From: Cantharellus purpuraceus
Taxonomy: Eukaryota; Basidiomycota; Agaricomycetes; Cantharellales; Hydnaceae
Direction of reading: 5' to 3'
NCBI GenBank assembly: GCA_025174535.1
Contig: JALBUN010000004.1
Coordinates: 1,078,627 to 1,142,626, forward strand
DNA length: 64,000 nt
The notes below the pieces were generated by a model that was not told the DNA's origin, did no database searches, and was given only the letters and a program-made list of their open reading frames with translations. Positions 49,147 to 60,825 of the stretch are shown here, piece by piece. Position numbers and translations under genes: made by a program. The number at the start of each line of letters is the position of its first letter. Positions within the stretch are counted from its first letter, which is position 1.

Positions 49147-50630
49147 TCAGTGAGTCACGCAGGTGCTTGGATGTTCCTCAAGAAGGAAACGGAGTTTGAG
49201 AGCCTTGTGTGAGAGGCCATGCTCATAGAAAGTGGAAAGGTGTTTGTCAAAGTCTTGAGGTAGTGGGTGAACAAGCTTCAATGCATTCTGGTACCAGCGC
49301 CATTCAAACCATGGAGTGTCACCGAGAACCCGGCCTAACGTGCGACTCATAACTGAATATCGCAGCACTGTAGAAATTATGAAACCAATGGCGACCCATG
49401 GGATAAATGCATCACTTTACCTCTTGTCAAATGCCATAGATCTATAGGTATACCTATGAGCATGCCTGCTAGTAAGAGACAGTCCGCTATCAGACGGCGA
49501 GGAGACTTGGAGTCGAGGCAGATGTCAATGAAAATAAGGTCAAAGGCTTGATCTGGGAGAAGCTGGTACCAGTAATCGTCATCACTAGATTGAATGCCCC
49601 CGAATATACTGGGACAGTAAATTACCTAGATCTCGCTCAATGTCAAAGTGGTATATTGCCTGCAAGCATGCCAGTACCCTTGCTTGTGAGAAAGGTAGAA
49701 CTTGCCGAATAGGATCGAAACACGCATGAAAGTGGCTTCTCAATTGGTCCAACACGGCAGTGACATCGTCCTCAGCCGGCCACCGAATCTCTGGTACCAT
49801 TTTTGCCGCAGCAGCTATATTGTCTGTGTCTGTAAATGTTTTGAGGATCCACCGGACGGCACTGGACTGTACGGCGTGTACTCGAGCTATCTGGACTGGC
49901 AGTTCCGGTGAGCTCAAATCTAGAGGTCTGTTCTCCAGCAGCTTCTGAAACAGACTGTTCCACTCCAGCAATGTCTCCTGGCTGCTCCGAACCTATAGCC
50001 GCTTCTGGATCTCTGGCCAAACCATCGGACGTCGTGCCTTGGAGCTGGCAATAGTCGCAAGGGATAAGCAACGAGGCGTGTTATCGATTTAGTGATAAGC
50101 GTGTTCGCAGTATATAGGGAATGCCTTGAGGACCTCGCAGGCTATGCAGCAATCCTGCCCACGTCCTTGGGCGCTCCTCTCATTCCTCTCGAACTACGTT
50201 TCAAAAAGCCGCTGTGTTTCGGAGAACACGCTGAAGCACAGTCGATACCAGCGTCTGGAACGGACAGTCCAGAGGAAATAGACTATAACTCCAAAGGCCG
50301 TTGTTGAAAATAATGACACTGGCAACCGTATGTTGCATAGCGCGGATGTTTGTAGAGAGAGCAATGCCAAAGAAAAAAATATTGAGAGCTGAAGAAAAAT
50401 GGGACGCGTGGCGAAGATGGTGCTGACATGCCATTCCTCCAGTACGTCCAGCTTCTGCTGCTCCTTTTGCAGCGTTCGTGCAAAGCACCCCATCCGAAGC
50501 GGGATGTCTTAATATTTCCAAGCCATTGCTTTCCCAACACGGCACCGAATGCTGCCCAAAGACTGCTTGACAGTCTCGTATACGCAAGCGTTTTGATTCA
50601 TATAGTAGTCGAGCTCGGTCCATTCCAGAC
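49147..50630 (-). pseudogene. DUF6535-type protein gene, frameshifted
   Basis: DUF6535 proteins are an expanded family of membrane proteins of unknown function in Agaricomycetes. The N-terminal domain is spread over three frames: AAFGAVLGKQWLGNI (about 50,555), then KLDVLEEWHVSTIFA and FLQLSIFF in a second frame, then FFFGIALSTNIRAMQHTVASVIIF in a third (50,345-50,390). That needs at least two frameshifts that no intron explains. The C-terminal half is better kept: SAVRWILKTFTDTDNIAAAAKMVPE, WPAEDDVTAVLDQLRSHFHACFDPIRQVLP (49,971-49,650), then DDYWYQLLPDQAFDLIFIDICL and WFEWRWYQNALKLVHPLPQDFDK in later exons. I read it as a pseudogene. The family call rests on memory of the pattern. Confidence 0.6.
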
Positions 50631-50679
50631 GGGAAGGGTGGCCTCGCCTGCAGGGAATGTAGTGTTGTCGATCTAACCA

Positions 50680-51793
50680 GTATTTTTATTAGAGCGTTGT
50701 CGTGTCACTTGCGCTCGGATTCAGACTCGACTGCAATTTCACGGCCGAGAACAGACTAGCCTTAAGAATCACTTTGATTCAGTTTAGGTCAACTCAATGG
50801 CTAGCACATACGAATATAAGGGGTATACTAATATCACCGTTATGCTTTTCAAGAAACTCGTCATTATGCTGCTTTGCAGCGAACAAGAATCAGGACGGTG
50901 CATCCCAGTCCACGGAAATAAATCTGATTCGCGCATAGTGTCCAAACATATCTTGGAGCGTGGCTTCTGGCCTAGACATACGCTTGTGAGCATAGTTCCT
51001 CCCATATTAGATCAGCAATCACTGAGTCGTTTTTTTGTTGTGAGATTCTGCAACGGTAGGTGTTCATCTGTACTGTTTGGTCAGGCATGATTGAGGATTG
51101 GAACACGATGGATATGGTACGAATGTAGCACTGGTATGTCAAACGCACAAGTCTCGTGATCTACTTCTCGCAAGGTCATCTGGAACTGTCCTGGATATTC
51201 ATGAACTACTAACCATACTTGAAGATGTACCCGGTGTCTTCATGTCGAAATGAGATGTTTCAAGTGATCATAACTCCCGTCCAGCGCACTGCACCACCTT
51301 GGATTTTACACGATTGTTTGTAAATGCAGCCGAGATCCCTGTATCGACCTCATTCTGTGAGACGTCGCCCACCCCACGTAGTTTCTAGCTTCTGAACGCG
51401 TCTTCACTTATGCGCTCCCAATTAGTACCACTGTTCTACGCAACCCCAGTATCTGAGGTAGAGACGCAGAAGACCTGGACTGGAGAGACTAGAACACCTA
51501 GTTGAACCGGACGAGAGGGAGGTGAGGAGCCCATTACAAGGCAAGATTGTGGACCCTCCAGATCATGTCAGCTTTGGCCCTTGAGGACGTTGGTGAACGT
51601 ATGCGAATCTCTTGACATTGCTTGCTAGTAAAGAAATAGAACATTAGAGCACTTGGTTGAGATAGTGTTAAGAGACTGGCATGAGATACCAAAATTCCAA
51701 ATTAGGCACTTTGCAAAACTGTGACCAGACGCGTCGTGGTCTCGACGACACAGTCCCGTTGCAGCTGCACAACCAAAGAGCGTCCCAACTACA
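50680..51793. other. 1.1-kb region without a recognised gene
   Basis: Short open frames only, with no family I know and no good splice structure. The right end should hold the promoter of the membrane protein gene starting at 51,794. Confidence 0.35.
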
Positions 51794-53837
51794 ATGGACA
51801 TCCAGGGCTCTATTCCTTCATCCAGCTGTACAGCGCTCTGCATCCTCTTCGTCCTCTCCTACGTCTTTCTCTTCCGCCATTCCCTTCTTGGCCCTGGCAC
51901 GGCGCAGCTGCCAGCTCCCACAATAACCCTACACCGTGTGCTCACACTTCTCGTCATTGCGCATACGGTGTATACACTACGGTTCTTACTATGTACGTCG
52001 CTCCACTTTTGAAAACAGACTCAAGGTTGTACGACTGACTTCCATAACGCGTTTGACCGCATCATCGAACATTACTATCATTGGATCTACGTCTATCTAT
52101 ACTATCCAGCGCCACCAGTGAACCTTTTCACCCTCCTCGACCTGCCTCTCACAGCTTCGGTTTCTGCGATCCGTGTGGCGCTGCTGGAGAAACAAAGGCC
52201 CAACTTTGCTGTCGGGTTTCAGAACAAGATACCAGAGGACGTCGAAACCCTCCTCTCACGGCTCTCCTCTTTCGAAGCTCGAGTCGTATATGTAAAGTAC
52301 GTCGCTCGCCGTTCACCACCCTATCCCTCGTTCCGTACATCCATCCATACGCAAATATGGTGCATCCCTCTTATACATTCCTCTCCTTACTCTATTTCCC
52401 TTAACACCCAGATACGGTCCCTACCCGCTCTCATACTGCACCCCCTGCGTGCATCACTCCGACTTTGCCATCTTTGCCCTCGCACCCACCGTACTCCCGT
52501 ACCTTCGCACGCTCATCCTCACCTCATTCATCACCTCCCGACCAGCCCAGCGCCCTGCATGGCGCACGCCTACCCTCGTCATCCTCGCTGCGGCGTTCTT
52601 TACAGAGATTTGGTGGACCGTGGACGGAAAAGTTGAGTTTCGTGACGGAAAGGTCGATGGATGGGTAAGTAACTCTTTCATCTCTATCCATCTCTTCATC
52701 CTCCCTCCATCTGCCCCGTGTTTCCTTATTCAGTGCATCACATCCACTAATTCCTTCCTTTCTACAATCACAGACCCACACACAGACGTACACCGCACGC
52801 ACCGCCCTCCTCCTCCTCCTACCTCTCCTCACACACCACCTCCCCGCACATTCTTCCCTCTCCCCCATGCCACCCTTCATCACCCTTCCTCCACGCCCTC
52901 CTCTGCGTCCCTCATTCCCGCACCAGGCGTCGGATTTTCACTTCGCAAATGCAAACGTAGGCACTCCTGGAGCACCACCACAAACGCCACCGCGTTCCAA
53001 TCCTACATTGGCATCAGGTATGAATTCAACAGGAGGAATGCTACGCGCCGTGTCTACACCCACGTCATCGAGCTCATACCCTTTCCCCGGACCGTCCACG
53101 ACGTTCCCGAGCTCCACCCCACCTCACCCTGGCGCTAGCACCATCCTGCCACCGAACGGCGTTCCCGCTGGAGCCCCTAATGGGACCGCACCACCACCAC
53201 CATTGGCGCCATCCACTCCGTTTTCGACCCTGAATCATACACTCTCATCGTTGAGCACGACGTTGGGCACGTTGCGGGTCTTGGAGTGGGCGAGATTGGC
53301 GGGGATGAGGAGGGGGGATGTGAGGAAGAAGGTGAGATGTTTTGCAATGTTTTTCAATTTTCATTCAATTTTGAATTGTGATGATAGATGGATGAGTACT
53401 ATGCGACTGCGGAGGGGAATGCGGTGTATGCACGGGGGGATGCGACGCTGCGGAGGGAGGCGGAGGGGCTTGGGATGGGATATGGGGAGGGGCCTGTGAG
53501 AGGGGAGGGGCGGTGGCCGCGGTTTGGGGGTGTGGGGGGTGCGTGGAGGGGTGGAGATCCGGGGGGGCTGGATGGAGATGGAGATGGAGGTGCATTTGAG
53601 GACGATGGGGACGGGAGTCTGAGTGGGGGATTAAAACAACGACAACGACAACGGCGGCAGCAGGATGAGGATGAGGATGAGGAGTTGGCGCGGTCGCCAT
53701 TGCGTGCGAAAGCGAGGAAGGCTGCGCGGGAGATTTCGCAGATGTATCTTTTGAAAAAGGGACGAGGACGGGGTGCGGGTGAGGGGATGGATAAGGGAGA
53801 GGGAGAAGGTGCGGGTAAGATGCGAGGATCCGAATAA
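51794..53837 (+). CDS. Uncharacterised multi-spanning membrane protein
   Basis: I do not recognise the family. ATG 51,794 (MDIQGSIPSSSCTALC) begins a helix (LFVLSYVFLFRHSLLG), then LHRVLTLLVIAHTVYTLRFLL. After an intron: YPAPPVNLFTLLDLPLTASVS and LEKQRPNFAVGFQNKIPEDVETLLSRLSSFEARVVYVKYGPYPL. After another intron: a conserved-looking YCTPCVHHSDFAIFALAP, a helix VLPYLRTLILTSFI, helix TPTLVILAAAFFTEIWWTV and, after a third intron, helix RTALLLLLPLL. The C-terminal half is low complexity: Pro/Ala/Thr-rich (APPQTPPRSNPT), then after an intron near 53,330-53,387 KMDEYYATAEGNAVYARGDATLRREAE and a long Gly/Arg-rich tail ending KMRGSE. The consistent phase across four introns and the five hydrophobic helices argue for a real gene in an otherwise decayed region. 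The likely site is an internal membrane such as the ER (inference). Confidence 0.7.
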
Positions 53838-54053
53838 GGCTAGAAAGCGTCGGAGAGTGGTTTTAGTGCAGGTTTGGTTGTGTTTTGTGATGAGGTTAGT
53901 GGCACTTATTGGATTACGGTATTTGATTCATGATGTACTGCTGTCGTTTGGATGAGTAATGTGAGGGATTAGTATATAGATGTCTAAAAGGAAGAGAAAT
54001 ATTATGTTGTTTTGCAAACATGACAAGGGTGTGCGCTGGGTGTAGTCTGTCAA

Positions 54054-54150
54054 GTGATGGTAAGAGTTACAGCCGTTTCGGGTCCACTGTATAAAACATG
54101 TTTCAGGGTTCGGGCCCGAAACGGCGATGCACTGCAACTCTTACCATCAC
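54054..54150. mobile_element. 97-bp inverted-repeat element (MITE-like)
   Basis: Perfect 15-bp terminal inverted repeats (GTGATGGTAAGAGTT at 54,054-54,068 and its complement at 54,136-54,150), with a further inner match around cgtttcggg / cccgaaacg. The whole can fold as a hairpin. No clear target-site duplication seen. Confidence 0.6.
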
Positions 54151-55096
54151 CACTCGGTGTGTTGGGTCAATGTTTGGAGGGCTCGAGGCCTAATATATTT
54201 CTAGTACGTGTGCAGGAACTGCAATTGTTGCTATAGTCTTCGATGGCCCAGCCTCAGTCGCAGTAAACGTTAACATTTGCTCGCAGCCTGAGATGAGTCT
54301 GATGAGACCATGAGACCGTCAAGATCTTGAATGAAACCATCATTTGGAGCTGCTTATGATTCTTTCGTACACTCCAACAGGTTGATTGATCAATGCGCTG
54401 ACCTACACTCTACTGGCGCTTTGGCTACACTGGCGTCGACATCAATCACAAGCAATTTAGAGGCGCAAAATTACAACTGGCTAACTCGGTGTCGTGTAGG
54501 TGCGACCCAATTCGTGGATCTGTCCGGTGTCTATACACGCTGCAACTAAAATTTTGGTTTTTCCATGCCCCCCAGTTGTCACAGGATACCAGCGATGCAT
54601 GCAGCTAGCAATTGCTGCCATGACACCGAGCCATTTTGAATCCTCCACCAACTCACTGCAATCACTTGCACTACTGGTGAATCAGCACTTGAATCATGGA
54701 GGCACATGCCTTATAGGTGGTCAACAAAATGTCAAAGAACCCTCTCTCCATTGGTCAACCAAACGTCTTCTTGAGCTGAGAGAGATCCTGCGGTGGATCG
54801 TGCCAGACATTTTTATGTTTCACTTAGGGACGAAATGGTATAGTGCTGCTTTGCAGCGGATATCAACACTGTGGGCACTCGGCAGAATATGTTCAATGTG
54901 GCACTGCATACATTGCTGGCAGATGTTCTCTGTTGATAATCATGCCCAACATGCCCATGCTGTTGACACACCTTAGATGGTGCTCCCCAGAATTCCGATA
55001 GTATTAGCCGCGGTCACCTTCTTCCATCTGATCCTCTGAGCTACTCGCGACTTACTAGTCCACTCGGTACACTTCACTCTTCATCGCTCTATTGTC
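54151..55096. other. Region without a clear gene
   Basis: An open frame at 54,500-54,976 (+) starts at a non-ATG codon and matches nothing I recognise. No RNA gene seen. Confidence 0.35.
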
Positions 55097-55445
55097 ATGC
55101 CATTTCAAGCAGAACAGGCCGCCATTCGGGTCGCGTCGGATAGGCAAGTTGATGCCCACACTGCCGGTGGGGACATGCACATGTAAATCTGTTTTACTGC
55201 ACCGACATAGCGTTTAACTATGTTATCATAATTGCACTAGGTGGGCCCGTTTATTGTGTTCACCAGCACTTCTCACATATGACGCCCTTCTGACCCTGTC
55301 CCATGAATTTGAATACATATGGCCCAAGAAATTCAAATTGGGAACAGCTCTATACATATTGACCCGGTACCCCGCACTTATTAGTCTTTTGCTAGACGTG
55401 TTTGAACGGCTTTTGAACACGTCGCTTCAGGTTTGTTTCGGTTCA
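55097..55445 (+). pseudogene. DUF6533-domain protein stub
   Basis: ATG 55,097 (MPFQAEQAAIRVASDRQVDAH) and, after a likely intron ending about 55,238 (cactag), LLTYDALLTLSHEFEYIWPKKFKLGTALYILTRYPALI, the signature of the DUF6533 N-terminal domain (YDxLLTLxxExxYIW). DUF6533 proteins in Agaricomycetes have about seven membrane helices; after NTSLQ (about 55,430) I cannot find the other helices in any frame. Truncated gene or pseudogene. Function of the family unknown. Confidence 0.6.
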
Positions 55446-56276
55446 TGACTTTTCGCTGATGCAGCTCATATATATGTTCATCTGGGGAATATCTTCACAA
55501 GGTCTTATATCAAGCCAGGACGCACAGATTAAAATCAGGTCTTAGCTGTTTCATTCCTGGTTTTTCTTGACGAATACAAAACCGATATTCCTCACTTTCG
55601 GGCTGATTATTTTGAGGGGGTGATCTTACCCTTGGTATGTGAATGTCTCAGGATCTACACCCTGTGTAATACTGATCAAACACATTAGACTGTACAGTGT
55701 TGATATCTACTGAGTTGTCTCTCTGACGCTGCCACATTCAGCCTACCATTCAACAAATCCTTGCACTGGTGCAGAACAGGCAATGTCTATCCTCAGAACT
55801 CTATGGATATCAACTAAATCTACGCAACCCGTCTTCCATCATCATTTTCCACTTTCACCTTCGCCTCCACAGGCAACGCGCACGTGCTAGGTACCAACGC
55901 CTGCCTCCTTATGCTTTCCTACGATCTCCGTTTGAGCCACCCAGAGGATGCAAGCCCAAGACATGGTGGGAGGCGGTCATGCTCGTGGAATATCAGACGC
56001 GACTGTCGCTGAGGTAGAGCACCACGACATGGCTCTGGTGGCAGCTCAGTCCCTCCCATCCTGCTGCCAGTAGATGCTAAGCTTTCCATGCAGGTGTAGC
56101 GACAGGGCAGGCTACTAAACATACATTCTTCCTCTCGTTCAGCCCAGATTCGTCTAAACTCCAGTTAATGTAACTGAAGGCACTTTTTGTAATGTTTTCT
56201 CATGAGACAGCAGAAGACTCAACATGGTGATGGGCAGTTGTAATTTTGGTCACACACATCAGTAATGGCAAAGATA
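55446..56276. other. Region without a recognised gene
   Basis: Short open frames only; 55,769-56,017 (+) is rich in Arg/Pro and unrecognised. The left part follows the DUF6533 stub and may be its decayed remainder. Confidence 0.35.
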
Positions 56277-56496
56277 TCAGGGTGATTTAAAGGTGTGACC
56301 ATTCTCATCCAATAAGGGTGAGCTCACTGAGTTCTCAATCTTGGCTTTCCATCCAGTATTACCAAACATAAGATAGCTATCAGAGCCTTCTCTTATAAGC
56401 AAGATTGAGTACTGATCAGCAAAATCATTCCCAAGACTGACAGGGGTAGTCATACCTTTGACCACATAAGCTTCAACTTCAATCTGAACTGGTCCA

Positions 56497-57309
56497 TGTT
56501 ATTGGGGAGTAAGTCCACTAACTCACTTCGGACTTACTCCATGAGCAATAGAGCTGGAATCATAGGAGAAGAGGGATAAAGGGGATAGGGGGACAGGAGC
56601 ATATAGGAGGCTCAGGAGGTTTGGAGGGGCAAAGGGGGTAAAGGAGGATGGTTACAGGAATGGAATAGGGAACAGGAGAAGCCCCTGTGAGTTCCAGAAC
56701 TTCCTGGACATTGTTTTGCTTTTATTTTCATCATTTCATCATCATGGACACTCCCCCCCATCATCATCCCATCATCCATCCCATCATTGACTCAAGACAT
56801 TCATGAATGACTCCATTCATTCATAGGACTTAGTATCATATATAAATCACATCTGTAATGCACTTGAAAAGACAGAGTAATTATCTCTCACCTATTCTGT
56901 CTGTGTATCTGAATCTATTTGTATCTGGAATAACTCCAGAACGAACATATACTTCTATTAGCTTTTGCATATTCTATTATAATATTGCATATCCCACTCG
57001 AATCTCAAATTACGAAGCCATACAATCATTGGCTATGTTTTTATTAAGCATTTACTTGAAATTGAATCACCTACTCCTGCTACCTGCTGAATTAGCTTGT
57101 GTCCAGACGAGGACTTATCCAAATCACTCCAAACTTCACACAAAGACACTACTCAAGCTTTTCTCTCACACGATTGTGCATACATTGTGTTCCCATCACT
57201 GCTCCATTTCCTATTTGACTTCTGCTCGTCACTACACCCCAGCAAGGCAATTAATCACATCATTCATAACAGTCCAGAGTCAGAGTCAAAGTAAATGGGC
57301 ACTGTAACA
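56497..57309 (+). mobile_element. Solo-LTR-like insertion of 813 bp
   Basis: Begins TGTTATTGGGG and ends CACTGTAACA, so it has TGTTA/TAACA ends. It lies exactly between the two halves of the protease frame. A perfect 11-bp inverted repeat (ggagtaagtcc at 56,506 and ggacttactcc at 56,530) sits near its left end, as in many fungal gypsy LTRs. A TATA-like tatataaat occurs at about 56,839. I see no clean target duplication: the flanks read gtcca and tatcc. Confidence 0.7.
56839..56847 (+). promoter_or_regulatory. TATA-like box inside the solo LTR
   Basis: tatataaat within the 813-bp LTR-like insertion, in the plus orientation, where an LTR promoter would be expected. Confidence 0.3.
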
Positions 57310-57786
57310 TATCCAGAAATTTTGGATGTGCCGGTAACTTGTATCAAGTTAATTTTCTGATCCATTTTGATCTTGGGAGGATTCTCCATAGAGCAGAGAG
57401 CTTTCTGAGAGATAAGAGTTATGTCTGAACCAGAATCAGCTATAAGGGTAGTTTGATTCTTTCCATATTCTCCCAGCCAAACATTTGTAGTGGTTGCAGA
57501 AGAGCTGAGGAAAGCACAGCTGTTGGGGTATATGCAGTTCTAAACTACTTCAAATAAGGACTATCATTTAGTAGTTTAAAGGTATTTCAAATGTTCTATT
57601 GAATGTACTTATATTTTGCTTTTTTGTGTATTTGAGCCCACAAGTGTACACAAGGGGTCGGTTGCTGATATAATCTGTCATTCAACTCCGACGAGCACTC
57701 GCGCGCAAGCGAACGACGCGCGCATTACATAATCATCAGAGTTCGTGCACTTCAGCCAAAAGCGGTCACAGAAGGTTCTGACACCT

Positions 57787-58898
57787 TGTATGGGAACCAC
57801 CTTTTCCCTATCAAATTCCATTTATGCAGCACCAATGTGCTATTCTTTGCTTTTCCATTCCTAAATATCAGCATATATTTGATGCTTGTACCTGGAATGG
57901 ACTTATTCAAATATTCTCTATTTTTCCATATTTTTTCGGGAATATTCCATGCAGAACTCGGCTCAGAATGATTTATTTCTGCTGTGCTACAGTTGTGGAC
58001 CCATAGGCGCCCACAAACCTTCCCACAGCCGGCTCTCCCCTTTTGGACCAGGCATTTGGCCTCAATTCAAGCTCAGATGTCTCTCATCAATAAATATTCT
58101 CTAACTTAACAACCACAGCCTCTCAGGGCACTATTTTCCATGCAGATCATCACCTGACATGTGGCTATCCATGGCTGTCCAAACCAGTGCAGAAAACAGG
58201 GTGGACACCCTTCTTTTGCCTGATCAGTGCCTAGCTCAGGGATCAGATCAGCTGATGGGTGATCAAATCAGGTGATTGCCTTGGAATATTCTACCCCTTT
58301 CCATAACATTCTAGCTGTTTCCTTCTATTATTAGATAGAACTTTCCAGAACCATTATTCAGCTCCTGATCAGTGTTAGTGCTGTGATCAGATCCTGTGAT
58401 TGGCTTGGAATATTCTACCCCTTTCTTCCACCTTCCACAACCTTCCAGTAGTTTCCATCTATTAATAGGTAGAATATTCCAGAAGCATTAGTCAGCCCCT
58501 GTAAATACAATATATAAGGAGGCCATTCTGCCTTTGAAAGAAGAACATATCATCATATTCTACCCATCTTCTGCACACCAGTGTGACTAGAGTAACATAC
58601 AGTGTCATCCTCTATCTCAGTAACTGTTGATTACCAGTTCAAGGATCTTTTACAGTTGTGTAACTGTACTTGATTGCACTCGAAGTAGTGATATTCCTGC
58701 TTTGGGCGTGAGTGTAGTATCTGCCTCACGTGACTACGAATCTACAGGGTGAGATTGTCTGTCGATAGTCCTGCCATTAGTGCTCGTGTTTAAGTAACTA
58801 GTGTGTACTGCCTTTGCAGAGCATTAGAAGCTTGAACTCGTGTGAAGCAGTTGCTAGACTACTTCACACATTGCTGTTACCCGCTTCTGAGTGCCACT
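57787..58898 (+). repeat. Forward arm (A) of a 1.1-kb inverted repeat
   Basis: Starts TGTATGGGAACCACC and ends cttctgagtgccact. It is almost identical to the reverse complement of 59,217-60,329; I see about three differences, including one T in a T run (near 58,212) and two bases near 58,680. It contains two imperfect ~145-bp repeats (58,221 and 58,366), each holding tgatcagtg, gatcag and cttggaatattctacccctttc, and a TATA-like box. LTR-like by composition but no coding function recognised. Confidence 0.9.
58511..58517 (+). promoter_or_regulatory. TATA-like box inside the repeat arm
   Basis: tatataa followed by ggaggcc and a transcribed-like stretch. Its mirror copy lies in the other arm, so the two would drive transcription towards each other across the spacer. 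Confidence 0.3.
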
Positions 58899-59216
58899 GT
58901 TTTGGAACCCGCAAAATTATGGTGTTAGGGCAAACTCTAAATCACCACAATTCCATGAATGAACAGCTGAGAAGAATATCAAACCCTGCTGCAGCACAAC
59001 TCCAGAAACGATTTAACGTTTGTACTTTGGTTACAATCCTTTGTATTGGTCAATGCAGACTATACGCAGAAAGGTAATACGTTTCTTAGCAGCAAGAAAT
59101 GAATAAGACTTCCAGAGTCTAGAGTTCACGGACGCTTAGGGGTCCAGATATTCCAAAAAGAGGGGAATGCACTTAGAGGCTAAAGGAAGTAGGTGGATGA
59201 ATCCAACCGTCCAACC
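58899..59216 (-). repeat. Spacer of the palindrome (S, reverse of 60,508-60,825)
   Basis: 318 bp between the arms, from gttttggaaccc to ccgtccaacc. It equals the reverse complement of 60,508-60,825 with about five differences. Confidence 0.9.
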
Positions 59217-60329
59217 AGTGGCACTCAGAAGCGGGTAACAGCAATGTGTGAAGTAGTCTAGCAACTGCTTCACACGAGTTCAAGCTTCTAATGCTCTGCA
59301 AAGGCAGTACACACTAGTTACTTAAACACGAGCACTAATGGCAGGACTATCGACAGACAATCTCACCCTGTAGATTCGTAGTCACGTGAGGCAGATACTA
59401 CACTCACGCCCAAAGCAGGAATATCACTACCTTGAGTGCAATCAAGTACAGTTACACAACTGTAAAAGATCCTTGAACTGGTAATCAACAGTTACTGAGA
59501 TAGAGGATGACACTGTATGTTACTCTAGTCACACTGGTGTGCAGAAGATGGGTAGAATATGATGATATGTTCTTCTTTCAAAGGCAGAATGGCCTCCTTA
59601 TATATTGTATTTACAGGGGCTGACTAATGCTTCTGGAATATTCTACCTATTAATAGATGGAAACTACTGGAAGGTTGTGGAAGGTGGAAGAAAGGGGTAG
59701 AATATTCCAAGCCAATCACAGGATCTGATCACAGCACTAACACTGATCAGGAGCTGAATAATGGTTCTGGAAAGTTCTATCTAATAATAGAAGGAAACAG
59801 CTAGAATGTTATGGAAAGGGGTAGAATATTCCAAGGCAATCACCTGATTTGATCACCCATCAGCTGATCTGATCCCTGAGCTAGGCACTGATCAGGCAAA
59901 AAGAAGGGTGTCCACCCTGTTTTCTGCACTGGTTTGGACAGCCATGGATAGCCACATGTCAGGTGATGATCTGCATGGAAAATAGTGCCCTGAGAGGCTG
60001 TGGTTGTTAAGTTAGAGAATATTTATTGATGAGAGACATCTGAGCTTGAATTGAGGCCAAATGCCTGGTCCAAAAGGGGAGAGCCGGCTGTGGGAAGGTT
60101 TGTGGGCGCCTATGGGTCCACAACTGTAGCACAGCAGAAATAAATCATTCTGAGCCGAGTTCTGCATGGAATATTCCCGAAAAAATATGGAAAAATAGAG
60201 AATATTTGAATAAGTCCATTCCAGGTACAAGCATCAAATATATGCTGATATTTAGGAATGGAAAAGCAAAGAATAGCACATTGGTGCTGCATAAATGGAA
60301 TTTGATAGGGAAAAGGTGGTTCCCATACA
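59217..60329 (-). repeat. Reverse arm (A') of the 1.1-kb inverted repeat
   Basis: Reverse complement of 57,787-58,898, one base longer. With the spacer it forms a complete reverse unit (A plus S) from 58,899 to 60,329. Confidence 0.9.
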
Positions 60330-60330
60330 C

Positions 60331-60825
60331 TACCTCGCGTGACTACAAATCTACAGGGTGAGATTGTCTGTCGATAGTCCTGCCATTAGTGCTCTTGTTT
60401 AAGTTACTAGTGTGTACTGCCTTTGCAGAGCATTAGAAGCTTGAACTTGTGTGAAGCAATTGCTAGACTACTTCACACATCGCTGTTACCCGCTTCTGAG
60501 TGCCACTGGTTGGACGGTTGGATTCATCCACCTACTTCCTTTAGCCTCTAAGTGCATTCCCATCTTTTTGGAATATCTGGACCCCTAAGCGTCCGTGAAC
60601 TCTAGACTCTGGAAGTCTTATTCATTTCTTGCTGCTAAGAAACGTATTACCTTTCTGCGTATAGTCTGCATTGACCAATACAAAGGATTGTAACCAAAGT
60701 ACAAACATTAAATTGTTTCTGGAGTTGTGCTGCAGCAGGGTTTGATATTCTTCTCAGCTGTTCATTCATGGAATTGTGGTGATTTAGAGTTTGCCCTAAC
60801 ACCATAATTTTGTGGGTTCCAAAAC
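60331..60825 (+). repeat. Partial forward unit (3' end of A plus spacer)
   Basis: 60,331-60,507 repeats the last about 175 bp of the forward arm (58,720-58,898) in the same orientation with about six differences. 60,508-60,825 is the reverse complement of the spacer. It directly abuts the reverse arm on the left and the gypsy gag remnant on the right. Confidence 0.88.

Larger units (their letters stand above)
56277..57540 (-). pseudogene. Ty3/gypsy protease fragments, interrupted
   Basis: Minus strand. First part (57,540-57,310): NVWLGEYGKNQTTLIADSGSDITLISQKAL, where ADSGSDI is the retropepsin active-site loop, then QVTGTSKISGYV. Second part (56,496-56,277): GPVQIEVEAYVVKGMTTPVSLGNDFADQY, then VSSPLLDENGHTFKSP. 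The two are continuous in gypsy elements of Agaricomycetes but are split here by the 56,497-57,309 insertion. No reverse transcriptase follows. A dead element. Confidence 0.8.

Noticed and set aside
53365..53700. Minus-strand Pro/His-rich open frame
   Set aside because: Antisense shadow of the Gly/Arg-rich tail of the membrane protein gene.
57786..57971. 61-codon open frame, identical in both repeat arms
   Set aside because: It is duplicated only because the arms are copies. Composition is AT-rich and Phe-rich with no motif, and it crosses the probable repeat boundary.
58814..59077. Open frame across the spacer of the palindrome
   Set aside because: Runs from the arm into the spacer, non-ATG start, no domain. 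A by-product of the rearrangement.
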